The notes under the pieces were generated by a model. That model saw only the letters and a program-made list of their open reading frames with translations, made no database searches and had not been told where the DNA came from. Position numbers and translations under genes: made by a program. Shown here piece by piece: positions 39,571 through 49,597 of a stretch of DNA of 64,000 nucleotides (the first letter of the stretch is position 1; every line of letters begins with the position of its first letter). The stretch is from Variovorax paradoxus B4 (GTDB taxonomy: Bacteria; Pseudomonadota; Gammaproteobacteria; Burkholderiales; Burkholderiaceae_C). The stretch spans positions 3,658,001 to 3,722,000 of the forward strand of contig NC_022247.1 of the NCBI RefSeq assembly GCF_000463015.1, read 5' to 3'.

Positions 39571-42069
39571 TCACGGCAGGCGGTGGTGCCAATAGCGGGC
39601 ATTGCGCTCCCGTTCGCAGCCGACTTCGGCCGGTTCCTGGCTGCGCCACAGCGCGGCGCCGCAGGGCACGCTCTCGACCAGCTGCACGCCCTGCGCGGCA
39701 TAGCGCTCGACCACCTCCGGGGCCGGGTGGCCGAAACGGTTGCGGTAGCCCGCCTGGACCAGCGCGATGCGCGGGCGCACCGCTTCGAGGAACAGCGCGC
39801 TCGACGAAGTCTTGCTGCCATGGTGCGGCGCGAGCAGCACGTCGGCGCGCAGATCGGGGGTTCGCGACACCAGCGCCGCCTCCTGCAGACGCTCGATGTC
39901 GCCGGCCAGCAGCACCGTGGCGCGGCCGTTGGCGATGCGCAGCACGCACGACACGGCATTGGGCTTGGTGAAAGACAGATAGTCGCCCGCCGCCGGACGG
40001 AGGATCTCGAAATCCACGCCGTCCCAGGTCCAGCGCTGGCCCGCCTCGCAGCGCCTGGCCGGGCGCACCGACTGCAGCGGGTGCGTGGCCTCGATCGAGC
40101 TCAACAGCGCCGCCTGCGGCTGCATCGCGAGCACCGCGGGTGCGCCGCCGGCGTGGTCGCTGTCGCGGTGGCTCAGCACCAGCATGTCCAGCCGCTCGTC
40201 GAAGGCGCGCAGCAGCGGCACGAGCACGCGATGGCCGGCATCGCTCTCGAGGCTGTAGCGCGGGCCCGCGTCGTACAGCAGGCTGTGCGTTGCCGTGCGC
40301 ACCAGAACCGCGTTCCCCTGCCCGATGTCCGCGGCCAGCAGCTCGAACTGCCCCGCGGCCGGCCGGGGCGCATGCCAGAGCAGCATCGGCAAGAGGAGCG
40401 GCAGGCCCAGCGTGCGCAGCGACCCCGGCAGCCGCATCGCAAGCAGGACGCCACCCGCCACGCCGCAGGCCGCCATCCACACGGGCGGCGCCGCCATCGA
40501 GAGCGTGGCATAGGGCAGTGCGGCCAGCCAGCGCAGCAGCAGGGCCAGCAGCTGCACGGCCCAGGCCGCAAGCTCCCAGAGCGGCGGCGCCATGGCACCC
40601 AGCATCGCCAGCGGCGTGACGACCAGCGTGACCCAGGGGATCGCCATGGCATTGGCCAGCAGTCCCACCACCGACACCTGCTGGAAGAGCAGCAGGCTGA
40701 GGGGCGTCAGCGCCAGCGTGATCACCCACTGCTCGCGGAAGAACGCCAGCAGCCGAGCCGATTTTCCCGCCGCCTCCTCGGACGGCCGCATGAAGCCCGT
40801 CGCGAACAGGATGCCGACCGCAACGAAGCTGAGCCAGAAGCCGGCCTGCATCAGCGCCCACGGGTCGACGGCCACCACCACCGCCGCGATCAGCAGCCAG
40901 ACATGGGGCCATGGCCAGCGCCGCCCCGTGAGCCGCAGCAGCGCCGCGGTCGCGAGCATCCAGACCGTGCGCTGCGAAGGCACGCCCCAGCCGCTGAAAA
41001 GCGCATAGAGCCCGGCCAGCAGCACGCCGCCGGCCAGCGCGGCCTGCGGCGCGGGAACGCGAAGCATCAGCCAAGCGCTGCGCCGCCACAGCGCGCCCAC
41101 CGCATGCGCGGCGAGCCAGGCGAACATGGTGATGTGCAGCCCCGAGATCGACATCAGGTGAGCCACGCCGGTGGCGCGAAAGACATCCCAGTCGCTGCGG
41201 TCGATGGCGCTTTGGTCGCCGGTGACGAGTGCGGCGATGACGCCCGCCTGCCGCGCGTCGGCCACGCGTTCGAACACCGCGTCGCGCACCGCTTCCCGCG
41301 CACGCTCGACGGGATGCAGCCACGTGGATTGCAGATGCGCCGGCGCGGCGTCGCGGGCACCGGTTCGCACATAGCCGCTGGCATGCACGCCCTGCTCCCA
41401 GAGCCACAGTTCGTTGTCGAAACCATGCGGATTGAGATTGCCGTGCGGCGCCTTGAGCCGCACCGTGAGGCGCCAGCGCTCGCCCGCATGCAACGCGGCC
41501 GCATCGCCGCCCGTCGCCGCAGCACGGTTTTCCGGAGCGCGTCCCCAGAGAGAGGTGTCGTCGCGGTACCAGCCGAGCGCGATGCGCGCCGGAACGCGTG
41601 GCGCGGACCCAAGGCGTTCATCGGCCCAGCGGGCCGATTCGACATCGAGCCGAAAGCGCGTGCCGCCCTCGTTGCGCTGGGGCATCTGCGCGACCACGCC
41701 AACCACCTGCAGGTCGCGGCCCTCGAGGGCCGGATCCAGTGCGCCCTGCGCATAAGCCACCGCTCGCCAGCCCGCGAGCCCGCCGCCGGCGAGCGCTCCG
41801 CAGGCCAGGGCAACGGCCATCGCGAGCCCTGCCGGCATGCGCCAGGCGCGAGGCGGCGGCCGCCATCGCCGCGTCAGCCCGCCCAGGCCGGCCAGGCCTG
41901 CGAAGAGCAACACCGCATAGGCACCCGCGCTCCACAGCCTGGGCTGATGCAATTGCAAGGCCGCGCCGAGCAGCGATCCGCCCAGCGCAGCAAAGGCCCA
42001 CGATGCCGCCACGGCGCCGCCGGACGCGCGCGCCGGCGTCACCGGCAAACTCCAGAACACATGATGCAA
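39571..42069 (-). CDS. comEC: ComEC/Rec2 DNA uptake channel
   Basis: Protein of 832 aa for passage of single-stranded DNA through the inner membrane during natural transformation. The N-terminal DUF4131 and ComEC competence domains have about ten hydrophobic helices and the LMSISGLHITMF motif. The C-terminal metallo-beta-lactamase domain carries LSHRDSDHAGG and LLAPHHGSKTSS, consistent with a nuclease. It appears complete. Whether the organism is competent cannot be judged here, as no other com genes are present. Confidence 0.95.
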   Translation of the reverse strand: MHHVFWSLPVTPARASGGAVAASWAFAALGGSLLGAALQLHQPRLWSAGAYAVLLFAGLAGLGGLTRRWRPPPRAWRMPAGLAMAVALACGALAGGGLAGWRAVAYAQGALDPALEGRDLQVVGVVAQMPQRNEGGTRFRLDVESARWADERLGSAPRVPARIALGWYRDDTSLWGRAPENRAAATGGDAAALHAGERWRLTVRLKAPHGNLNPHGFDNELWLWEQGVHASGYVRTGARDAAPAHLQSTWLHPVERAREAVRDAVFERVADARQAGVIAALVTGDQSAIDRSDWDVFRATGVAHLMSISGLHITMFAWLAAHAVGALWRRSAWLMLRVPAPQAALAGGVLLAGLYALFSGWGVPSQRTVWMLATAALLRLTGRRWPWPHVWLLIAAVVVAVDPWALMQAGFWLSFVAVGILFATGFMRPSEEAAGKSARLLAFFREQWVITLALTPLSLLLFQQVSVVGLLANAMAIPWVTLVVTPLAMLGAMAPPLWELAAWAVQLLALLLRWLAALPYATLSMAAPPVWMAACGVAGGVLLAMRLPGSLRTLGLPLLLPMLLWHAPRPAAGQFELLAADIGQGNAVLVRTATHSLLYDAGPRYSLESDAGHRVLVPLLRAFDERLDMLVLSHRDSDHAGGAPAVLAMQPQAALLSSIEATHPLQSVRPARRCEAGQRWTWDGVDFEILRPAAGDYLSFTKPNAVSCVLRIANGRATVLLAGDIERLQEAALVSRTPDLRADVLLAPHHGSKTSSSALFLEAVRPRIALVQAGYRNRFGHPAPEVVERYAAQGVQLVESVPCGAALWRSQEPAEVGCERERNARYWHHRLP

Positions 42070-42182
42070 ACCCTCCCTGTACTCACGCTCAGTGGCGCGT
42101 TAATTGCTTTGCTTCTGGGCTAGTATGCGTCTCACAAGAGACATCTTTTCGATGCAATCTCGCAGTACTGCACACAAAACGC

Positions 42183-45100
42183 ATGTCCATTCACGCCGCA
42201 CTCCACCACGTCACCCACTACAAGTACGACCGCCTGGTGCAGTTGGGCCCGCAAGTCGTGCGCTTGCGCCCCGCGCCGCATTGCCGCAGCAACGTCATCT
42301 CGTATTCGCTGCAGGTCGAGCCGGCCGAGCACTTCGTCAACTGGATGCAGGATCCGTTCGCCAACTACCAGGCGCGGCTCGTGTTTCCCGAGAAGACGCG
42401 CGAGTTCAAGGTCACGGTCGACCTCGTCGTCGAGATGGCGGTCTACAACCCCTTCGACTTCTTTCTCGAGCCGCAGGCCGAGAACTTCCCGTTCAAGTAC
42501 ACCGCCTCGCAGGCCGAGGAACTCGCGCCCTACCTCGTCACCGAAGAACCCACGCCGCTGCTGTCGGCCTACCTCGACAAGATCGAGCGCAAGGAGCAGC
42601 GCACCATCGACTTCCTGGTCGGCCTCAACCAGCAGGTCCAGAAGGACGTCAACTACCTGATCCGCATGGAGCCCGGCGTGCAGACGCCGGAAGAAACGCT
42701 GACCAATGGCAGCGGCTCCTGCCGGGACTCGGGCTGGCTGCTGGTGCAACTGCTGCGCCATTGCGGGCTGGCGGCGCGTTTCGTCTCGGGCTACCTGATC
42801 CAGCTCACGCCCGACGTGAAGGCGCTCGACGGCCCGAGCGGCACCACGGTCGACTTCACCGACCTGCACGCCTGGTGCGAGGTCTTCCTGCCGGGCGCGG
42901 GCTGGATCGGGCTCGACGCCACCTCGGGGCTGCTTGCCGGCGAGGGGCACATCCCGCTCGCCTGCACGCCCACGCCTTCGAGCGCCGCGCCCATCGAGGG
43001 CGGGGTGGACGAAGCCGAGGTCGACTTCGGCCATGAGATGAAGGTCACGCGCATCTACGAATCGCCGCGCGTGACCAAGCCCTATACCGAGGAACAGTGG
43101 GCCGAGGTGCTCGCGCTCGGCGATGCGGTCGATGCGCGCCTGAAAGCCGGCGATGTGCGGCTCACGATGGGCGGCGAGCCCACCTACGTGGCCACCAGCG
43201 ACCGCGATGCGCCCGAATGGAACACCGATGCGCTCGGCCCCACGAAGCGCGGCTATGCCACCGAGCTCGTCCACAAGCTGCGCGCCGAATACGGCCAGGG
43301 CGGCTTCCTGCACTTCGGCCAGGGCAAGTGGTATCCGGGCGAGCAATTGCCGCGCTGGGCGCTGTCGATCTTCTGGCGCGCCGACGGCCAGACGCTCTGG
43401 CACGACCCCGAACTCTTTGCCGACGAACGCGTGCCCACGCACTACACGAGCGAAGACGCGCGCCGCTTCACCACCGTGCTGGCGCACAAGCTCGGCATCA
43501 CCGAGCGCTACATCCAGCCCGGCTACGAAGACGTCTACTACTACCTCTGGCGCGAGCGCCGCCTGCCGGTCAACGTCGACCCCTTCGAATCGAAGCTCGA
43601 CGACGAGCTCGAGCGCGTTCGCCTGCGCCGCGTGTTCACGCAGAAGCTCGACGCGGTCATCGGCTACATGCTGCCGCTCGAACCCGCCAACGCCGATGCC
43701 GACGCGCCGGCGCTCGAAGGCCCGGGCTGGAAGACCGGCCCCTGGTTCCTGCGCGACGACCGGCTCTACCTGATCCCGGGCGATTCGCCGATGGGCTATC
43801 GCCTGCCGCTCGATTCGCAGCCCTGGGCCAGCAAGGGCGACTACCCTTACTTGGTCGAGCGCGACCCGACCGCGCCACGCGCCGCGCTGCCGAGTTCGGC
43901 CGACTACCGGGCGCGCTATGCCGTGCCGACGGGCGGCGCAACGGGCGCCGACCTGGGCGCGGTGCCCTATGCCTTCGGTGCGCCGCCGGTGGTGCCTGCG
44001 GCCCTGCGCATGCAGGCGCCGGGCGAGGCGGCAGCCACAGGCGCAGCCGCGAGCGGCGATGCCTCCACAGCCGACGACGCAGCAGCCACCCGTTCCGCCG
44101 CCACGCCGGCCACGCGCCAGCCCGTGCGCGGCGAGTCGGCCCACTGGGTCACGCGCACCGCGCTGTGCGTCGAAGTGCGCGACCCGCGCCGCGCCAACGG
44201 TCCGTCGGCCGAGAAAAAAGGCAGCGCCTCGGGCGTGCTCTACGTCTTCATGCCGCCGCTCGCGCGCCTGGAGGACTACCTCGACCTGGTCGCAGCCGTC
44301 GAAGCCACGGCCCGGCAGCTCGGCATGCGCATCGTGATGGAAGGCTATCCGCCGCCGCGCGATCCGCGCCTGAAGATGCTGGCCGTCACCCCCGACCCGG
44401 GTGTGATCGAAGTCAACATCCATCCGGCCCACAACTGGAAGGAACTGGTCGCCCACACCGAGTTCCTCTACAACGCCGCGTTCGAAACCCGCCTCTCGGC
44501 CGAGAAGTTCATGACCGACGGGCGCCACACCGGCACCGGCGGCGGCAACCACTTCGTGATGGGCGGCGCCACGCCCGCGGACAGCCCCTTCCTGCGCCGG
44601 CCCGAACTGCTGGCGAGCCTGCTGCTCTACTGGCACAACCACCCCTCGCTGAGCTACCTGTTCTCGGGCATGTTCATCGGCCCGACCAGCCAGGCGCCGC
44701 GCGTGGACGAGGCGCGCAACGACCAGGTCTACGAGCTCGAAATCGCCCTGAAGGAAATCGCCAGGAACCGCGAGATCCACGGCCAGAACATGCCGGCCTG
44801 GCTGGTCGACCGCACGCTGCGCAACATCCTGATCGACGTGTCGGGCAACACCCACCGCAGCGAGTTCTGCATCGACAAGCTCTACTCCCCCGACTCGAGC
44901 ACCGGCCGCCTCGGCCTGCTGGAACTGCGCGCCTTCGAGATGCCGCCGCATGCGCGCATGAGCATTGCGCAGCAGCTGCTCATTCGCGCGCTGGTGGCGC
45001 GCTTCTGGGACGAACCGTACAAGGCGCCCGTCACCCGCTGGGGTACCGAGCTGCACGACCGCTTCCTGCTGCCGACCTTCATCAAGATGGATTTCGACGA

Positions 45101-45722
45101 CGTGATCAGCGAGATGCGCCAGGCCGGCTTCGCCTTCGATGCCGACTGGTTCGCGCCGCACTTCGAGTTCCGCTTTCCGCTGGTGGGCCAGGTGCAGGCC
45201 ATGGGCGTGGAGCTGTCGCTGCGCAATGCGCTCGAGCCCTGGCACGTGATGGGCGAGGAAGGCTCGGCCGGCGGCACGGTGCGCTACGTCGATTCGTCGC
45301 TCGAACGCATCGAGGTGCGCGTGACCGGCCTGAACGAGAGCCGCCACGTGATCACCGTCAACGGCAAGGTGCTGCCGCTGCAGCCCACGGGCACCGTCGG
45401 CGAGTTCGTGGCGGGCGTGCGCTACAAGGCCTGGAACCCGCCTTCGGCGCTGCATCCGAGCATCGGCGCCCATGCGCCGCTCACCTTCGACATCGTCGAC
45501 ACCTGGATGAAGCGCTCGCTGGGCGGCTGCCAGTATTTCGTCGCCCACCCGGGCGGGCGCAACTACGACACCTTCCCGGTCAATGCCTACGAGGCCGAAA
45601 GCCGGCGCATGTCGCGCTTCACGCAGATGGGCCACACGCCGGGGCTAATGCGCACGCCGCCGGCCACCATCGAGCTCGCGGGCAGCCGCGAATTCCCGTT
45701 CACGCTCGATTTGCGGCGGTAA
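42183..45722 (+). CDS. DUF2126 transglutaminase-family protein
   Basis: Large cytoplasmic protein (1179 aa). The N-terminal part is a transglutaminase-like peptidase with triad C180 (GSGSCRDSGW), H229 (DLHAWCEVF) and D245 (GLDATSG). The remaining 850 or so residues are the DUF2126 region, with blocks such as LTMGGEPTYVATSD and TGTGGGNHFVMGGATPADSPFLRRPELL. An Ala/Thr-rich insert lies near residues 610-650. It is normally encoded with ATP-grasp/alpha-E genes, as here, and divergent from comEC. Confidence 0.93.
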   Translation: MSIHAALHHVTHYKYDRLVQLGPQVVRLRPAPHCRSNVISYSLQVEPAEHFVNWMQDPFANYQARLVFPEKTREFKVTVDLVVEMAVYNPFDFFLEPQAENFPFKYTASQAEELAPYLVTEEPTPLLSAYLDKIERKEQRTIDFLVGLNQQVQKDVNYLIRMEPGVQTPEETLTNGSGSCRDSGWLLVQLLRHCGLAARFVSGYLIQLTPDVKALDGPSGTTVDFTDLHAWCEVFLPGAGWIGLDATSGLLAGEGHIPLACTPTPSSAAPIEGGVDEAEVDFGHEMKVTRIYESPRVTKPYTEEQWAEVLALGDAVDARLKAGDVRLTMGGEPTYVATSDRDAPEWNTDALGPTKRGYATELVHKLRAEYGQGGFLHFGQGKWYPGEQLPRWALSIFWRADGQTLWHDPELFADERVPTHYTSEDARRFTTVLAHKLGITERYIQPGYEDVYYYLWRERRLPVNVDPFESKLDDELERVRLRRVFTQKLDAVIGYMLPLEPANADADAPALEGPGWKTGPWFLRDDRLYLIPGDSPMGYRLPLDSQPWASKGDYPYLVERDPTAPRAALPSSADYRARYAVPTGGATGADLGAVPYAFGAPPVVPAALRMQAPGEAAATGAAASGDASTADDAAATRSAATPATRQPVRGESAHWVTRTALCVEVRDPRRANGPSAEKKGSASGVLYVFMPPLARLEDYLDLVAAVEATARQLGMRIVMEGYPPPRDPRLKMLAVTPDPGVIEVNIHPAHNWKELVAHTEFLYNAAFETRLSAEKFMTDGRHTGTGGGNHFVMGGATPADSPFLRRPELLASLLLYWHNHPSLSYLFSGMFIGPTSQAPRVDEARNDQVYELEIALKEIARNREIHGQNMPAWLVDRTLRNILIDVSGNTHRSEFCIDKLYSPDSSTGRLGLLELRAFEMPPHARMSIAQQLLIRALVARFWDEPYKAPVTRWGTELHDRFLLPTFIKMDFDDVISEMRQAGFAFDADWFAPHFEFRFPLVGQVQAMGVELSLRNALEPWHVMGEEGSAGGTVRYVDSSLERIEVRVTGLNESRHVITVNGKVLPLQPTGTVGEFVAGVRYKAWNPPSALHPSIGAHAPLTFDIVDTWMKRSLGGCQYFVAHPGGRNYDTFPVNAYEAESRRMSRFTQMGHTPGLMRTPPATIELAGSREFPFTLDLRR

Positions 45723-45805
45723 CAGGGTCTGAAAAACCCGCAAGAGGACATTCAGCACGTCGCCCATCATCCGACCGGTGACGGCAATGTGACAATCCAC
45801 CTCCT

Positions 45806-48544
45806 GTGGAACCTCTGAACGAATCCCTGTTCGACGCCCAGGCGCTGGAATTTCCAGCCGCCCTGGCGTCGGCGCTCGCGCCGGCCGCCCTGCCCGGCCA
45901 TTTCGACGAACTGCGCGGCCAGGCCACGCCGGCACGGCCGGTTGCGGGCGCAGCGCCCATGGCGCCGTTACCGCCCATGCTCTACGACGCTGCGGCGGAG
46001 CGGCCGGGGGTGCCGCCGGGTCCGTCGCAGGCCCAATCCCAGACGCAAACGCAGACCCAGGTCCTCCAGCCCTCCTCCAGCGACAACCCGCCCCTCACGC
46101 CCGCCTGGAACGCCTTCTTCGAGCAGCTCGGCCCGGGCGGATTCAATGACCTGCCGAGGCGCGCGGTCAGCCTCGAGCGGCAGATCCGGGACAACGGCGT
46201 CACCTACAACGTCTATGCCGACGCCGACGGCCCGCAGCGCCCCTGGTCGCTCGACCTGTTCCCGCTGATCGTCTCGCCCGAGAGCTGGAGCCAGATCGAA
46301 ACCGGCGTGCTGCAGCGCATGCGCGTGCTCGATCGCGTCATGGCCGATGTCTACGGCCCGCAGCAGCTGCTGGCCGAAGGCCTGCTGCCCGCGGCGCTGG
46401 TGCACGGCCATCCCGGCTACCTGCGCGCCCTGCACGGCGTGAAGCCGTCGGGCGACACATGGCTGCACATCGCGGCCTTCGACCTCGCCCGCGGGCCCGA
46501 CGGCAACTGGTGGGTGGTGTCACAACGCACCCAGGCGCCCTCGGGGCTGGGCTACCTGCTCGAGAACCGCCTGGCCATCACGCGCCAGTTTCCCCAGGCC
46601 TTCGAGGCCCTGCAGGTGCAGCGCCTGGCCGCCACCTACAGCGCCATGATGGACGGCCTGCAGCGCATGTGCCCGGCCGGCGCGCCGCCGCACATCGCGC
46701 TCCTGACGCCCGGCCCCTACAACGAAACCTACTTCGAGCATGCGTACCTCGCGCGCTATCTGGGCTTGACGCTGGTCGAGGGCAGCGACCTCACGGTGCG
46801 CGACCAGCGCCTCTACCTCAAGACCCTGCAGGGGCTGCGGCCGGTACACGGGCTCATCAAGCGCCTGGACGACCAGTTCCTCGACCCGCTCGAGCTGCGC
46901 CCCGATTCCACGCTGGGCGTGCCGGGCCTGCTGCAGGCCATTCGGGCCGGCAATGTGCTGGTGGCCAACATGCCGGGCTCGGCGTTCCTCGAATCGCCCG
47001 CGCTGCTGGGCTTCCTGCCCGGGCTCGCGCGCCGCCTCATCGGCGAAAAGCTCAAGCTGCCGGCGCTGCCGACCTGGTGGTGCGGGGAGCGCGCCGCGCT
47101 CGAGGCGGTGCTGCCGCAGCTGGGCGACTGCGCCATCAAGCCCACCTATCCCGGGTCCGACGGACAGACCAGCTTCGACGCGGTGCTCGGCAGCCAGCTG
47201 AGCCGGCGCCAGCTCGACGAATGGGCCGGCCGCATCGTTCGCGAGGGCGAAGCCCACACGGTCCAGAGCTACCTGCCGCTGTCGCAGATGCCCACCTGGG
47301 CCAATGACATGGGCCCCGGCCACATCGCGCCGCGCGCGATGCTGCTGCGCGTCTTCGCGGTGAGCGACGGGCCGCAGTCCTGGCGCGTGCTGCCGGGCGG
47401 GCTGGCCCGGCTGGCGGGCCGCGATGCGCAGATCGCCTCCATGCAGCGCGGCGGCAGCAGCGCCGACGTGTGGGTGCAGACGCACGGCGAAGTCGACCGC
47501 ACCACGCTGCTGCAGCCGCATGCCACGCCGGCCTCGCTCGCGCGGCACCGCGCGCCCGTGACCAGCCGCGCGGCCGAGAACATGTTCTGGCTCGGCCGCT
47601 ACACCGAGCGCGCCGAGAACGCGGTGCGCCTCGCGCGCCTCACGCTCAACCTGCTGGGCAGCGAAGACCAGTCGTCGCGCCCGCTGCTCGACTGGCTGCA
47701 CCGCATGGCGCTGCGCAATGCGCTGGTGCCGGCCGAAGCGCCGAGCGCGCCGCAATCGCGCCGCGTGTTCGAACGCGCACTGATCGCCGAGCTCGGCGAC
47801 GTGGAGCGCGGCGGCAGCGTGGGCTTCAGCCTGCGCTGCATCCGGCAGGCCGCCGCCGCCGTGCGCGAACGGCTCTCGCAGGACACCTGGAACCAGATCG
47901 TGCGCGCCGAGGCCGACTTTTTGCGGCGCGCGGCCGAGCAGGCCGGCGAAGGCAGCTTTGCCACCGGCGCCGCGCTGCGCGCGCTCGAATCCGCAAGCAC
48001 CGCGCTCGCCGCCATGACCGGCGCGCAGACCGACCGCATGACGCGCGACGACGCCTGGCGCCTGCTGTCGATCGGCCGCCACATCGAACGGCTGGGCTTT
48101 CTCGCGAGCGCGCTGGAGGCCGGCTTCGAGAACGGCGCCGTGCACGAAGTGAGCGGCTTCGAAGCCATGGTGGCGCTGTTCGACAGCACCATCACCTTCC
48201 ACGCCCGCTACCAGCAGCGGCGCGACGTGGCCACGCTGGTCGACCTGCTGGTGCTCGATGCCGAGAACCCGCGCTCGCTGGCATGGGTCACGCAGACGCT
48301 GCGCGGGCGCATTGCGCGCCTGGCCGGCAGCGCCCCCGGCAAGCTCACCGCGCTGTCGTACGAACTGTCCGATCCCGCCGCATGGACGCTGGAGCACCTG
48401 TGCGCCACCGGGCCCGACGGGAGCCACCCCGCGCTGGTCGAGCTGCTCGCCAATTGCGAGACCGCGGCCTACCATGTGTCCGACGCCATCGGCACGCGCT
48501 ACTTCACCCTTACCTCCGAATCGCTGCGATCGGTCGGCGCCTGA
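45806..48544 (+). CDS. Circularly permuted ATP-grasp / alpha-E fusion protein
   Basis: Protein of 912 aa that joins in one chain what the minus-strand pair encodes separately. A poorly conserved first 95 residues include QAQSQTQTQTQ. The ATP-grasp domain covers about 100-580 (RQIRDNGVTYNVYAD, ALLTPGPYNETYFEHAYLAR, VVSQRTQAPSGLGYLLENR). The alpha-E domain starts near residue 590 (SRAAENMFWLGRYTERAENAVRLARL). The GTG start lies in the 3' arm of a small hairpin and has no ribosome site; ATGs at codons 51 and 57 are alternatives. Confidence 0.9.
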   Translation: MEPLNESLFDAQALEFPAALASALAPAALPGHFDELRGQATPARPVAGAAPMAPLPPMLYDAAAERPGVPPGPSQAQSQTQTQTQVLQPSSSDNPPLTPAWNAFFEQLGPGGFNDLPRRAVSLERQIRDNGVTYNVYADADGPQRPWSLDLFPLIVSPESWSQIETGVLQRMRVLDRVMADVYGPQQLLAEGLLPAALVHGHPGYLRALHGVKPSGDTWLHIAAFDLARGPDGNWWVVSQRTQAPSGLGYLLENRLAITRQFPQAFEALQVQRLAATYSAMMDGLQRMCPAGAPPHIALLTPGPYNETYFEHAYLARYLGLTLVEGSDLTVRDQRLYLKTLQGLRPVHGLIKRLDDQFLDPLELRPDSTLGVPGLLQAIRAGNVLVANMPGSAFLESPALLGFLPGLARRLIGEKLKLPALPTWWCGERAALEAVLPQLGDCAIKPTYPGSDGQTSFDAVLGSQLSRRQLDEWAGRIVREGEAHTVQSYLPLSQMPTWANDMGPGHIAPRAMLLRVFAVSDGPQSWRVLPGGLARLAGRDAQIASMQRGGSSADVWVQTHGEVDRTTLLQPHATPASLARHRAPVTSRAAENMFWLGRYTERAENAVRLARLTLNLLGSEDQSSRPLLDWLHRMALRNALVPAEAPSAPQSRRVFERALIAELGDVERGGSVGFSLRCIRQAAAAVRERLSQDTWNQIVRAEADFLRRAAEQAGEGSFATGAALRALESASTALAAMTGAQTDRMTRDDAWRLLSIGRHIERLGFLASALEAGFENGAVHEVSGFEAMVALFDSTITFHARYQQRRDVATLVDLLVLDAENPRSLAWVTQTLRGRIARLAGSAPGKLTALSYELSDPAAWTLEHLCATGPDGSHPALVELLANCETAAYHVSDAIGTRYFTLTSESLRSVGA

Positions 48545-48592
48545 GGCAGGACGGCCCGGCGCCGCTTCGCACCGCAGCTCCACAGGACACCC

Positions 48593-49597
48593 ATGCTCCT
48601 TCACGTCACGCACGAAACCCGCTACGAGTATTCGCCCGCGGTCGAAACAGCGCAGCACCTGGCCCACCTGAAGCCGCTGGCCACCGGCTCGCAGCGGCTC
48701 GTGAGCCACAAGCTCGCGATCGAGCCGCAGCCCGCGCAGCGCAGCGAAGTGCCCGATGTCTACGGCAACACGCGCGCCTTCTTTGCGCTCGAGGCCACGC
48801 ACGACAGCCTCGTCGTCACCGCCGAAAGCGTGGTCGAGACTTCAACGCCGCAGCTCGCGCCGGGCATTGCGCGCGAGCTGCCCTGGGAAGCCGTGCGCGA
48901 ACGCTTCCGCTACCGCAAGGATGCCACCTTCGACCCCGCCTCGGAGTTCGTGTTTCCGTCGCCCTACGTGCCCCGCCACGACGACTTCGCGGCCTATGCG
49001 CGCGCGAGCTTCGCGCCAGGGCGGCCGACCTTCGATGTGGCGATGGACCTCACCGAGCGCATGTACCGCGACTTCGCCTACGACGCCGACAGCACCGAGA
49101 TCAGCACGCCCGCCGCCGAGGCGCTCGCGCAGCGCAAGGGCGTGTGCCAGGACTTCGCCCACATCATGATCGCCTGCTTCCGCGTCATGGGCCTGCCGGC
49201 GCGCTACGTGAGCGGCTACCTGCTCACGCAGCCGCCGCCGGGCCAGCCGCGGCTGGTGGGTGCCGACGCCTCGCACGCCTGGGTCTCGGTCTACCTGCCA
49301 GGCGAAGGCGACGGCGACGGCGACGGCCATGAAAGCGCCGGCGGCTGGGCCGAGTTCGATCCCACCAACGGCCGCCAGCCTGGCGAAGACTACGTTGCAC
49401 TCGCGATCGGCCGCGACTACTCCGACGTCTCGCCGATGCGCGGCGTGCTGCACGGCGGCGCGCGCCACACGCTCAAGGTAGGCGTGACGGTGCGGCCCAT
49501 CGAAGAGCTGCGCACGCAGGCGGCGGAGGCAGCGCAGTCACAATCACGGACACAATCGCAGATTCAATCGCAACCCCCTGACAAGGATCTTCAATGA
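48593..49597 (+). CDS. Transglutaminase-like cysteine protease
   Basis: Cytoplasmic transglutaminase-fold protein of 334 aa starting MLLHVTHETRYEYSPAVETAQH. The triad is C185 (GVCQDFAH), H228 (ASHAWVSVYLP) and D256 (EFDPTNG). The C-terminal tail is Gln/Ser rich (SQSRTQSQIQSQ). Family proteins occur with ATP-grasp/alpha-E genes. It follows the fusion gene by 48 nt and overlaps the RidA-family start, so all four plus-strand genes form an operon. Confidence 0.93.
   Translation: MLLHVTHETRYEYSPAVETAQHLAHLKPLATGSQRLVSHKLAIEPQPAQRSEVPDVYGNTRAFFALEATHDSLVVTAESVVETSTPQLAPGIARELPWEAVRERFRYRKDATFDPASEFVFPSPYVPRHDDFAAYARASFAPGRPTFDVAMDLTERMYRDFAYDADSTEISTPAAEALAQRKGVCQDFAHIMIACFRVMGLPARYVSGYLLTQPPPGQPRLVGADASHAWVSVYLPGEGDGDGDGHESAGGWAEFDPTNGRQPGEDYVALAIGRDYSDVSPMRGVLHGGARHTLKVGVTVRPIEELRTQAAEAAQSQSRTQSQIQSQPPDKDLQ

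Noticed and set aside
42132..48802. Long minus-strand frames opposite the DUF2126 and ATP-grasp fusion genes
   Set aside because: Products are His/Arg/Gln-rich low-complexity and mirror the codon bias of the real plus-strand genes with catalytic motifs.
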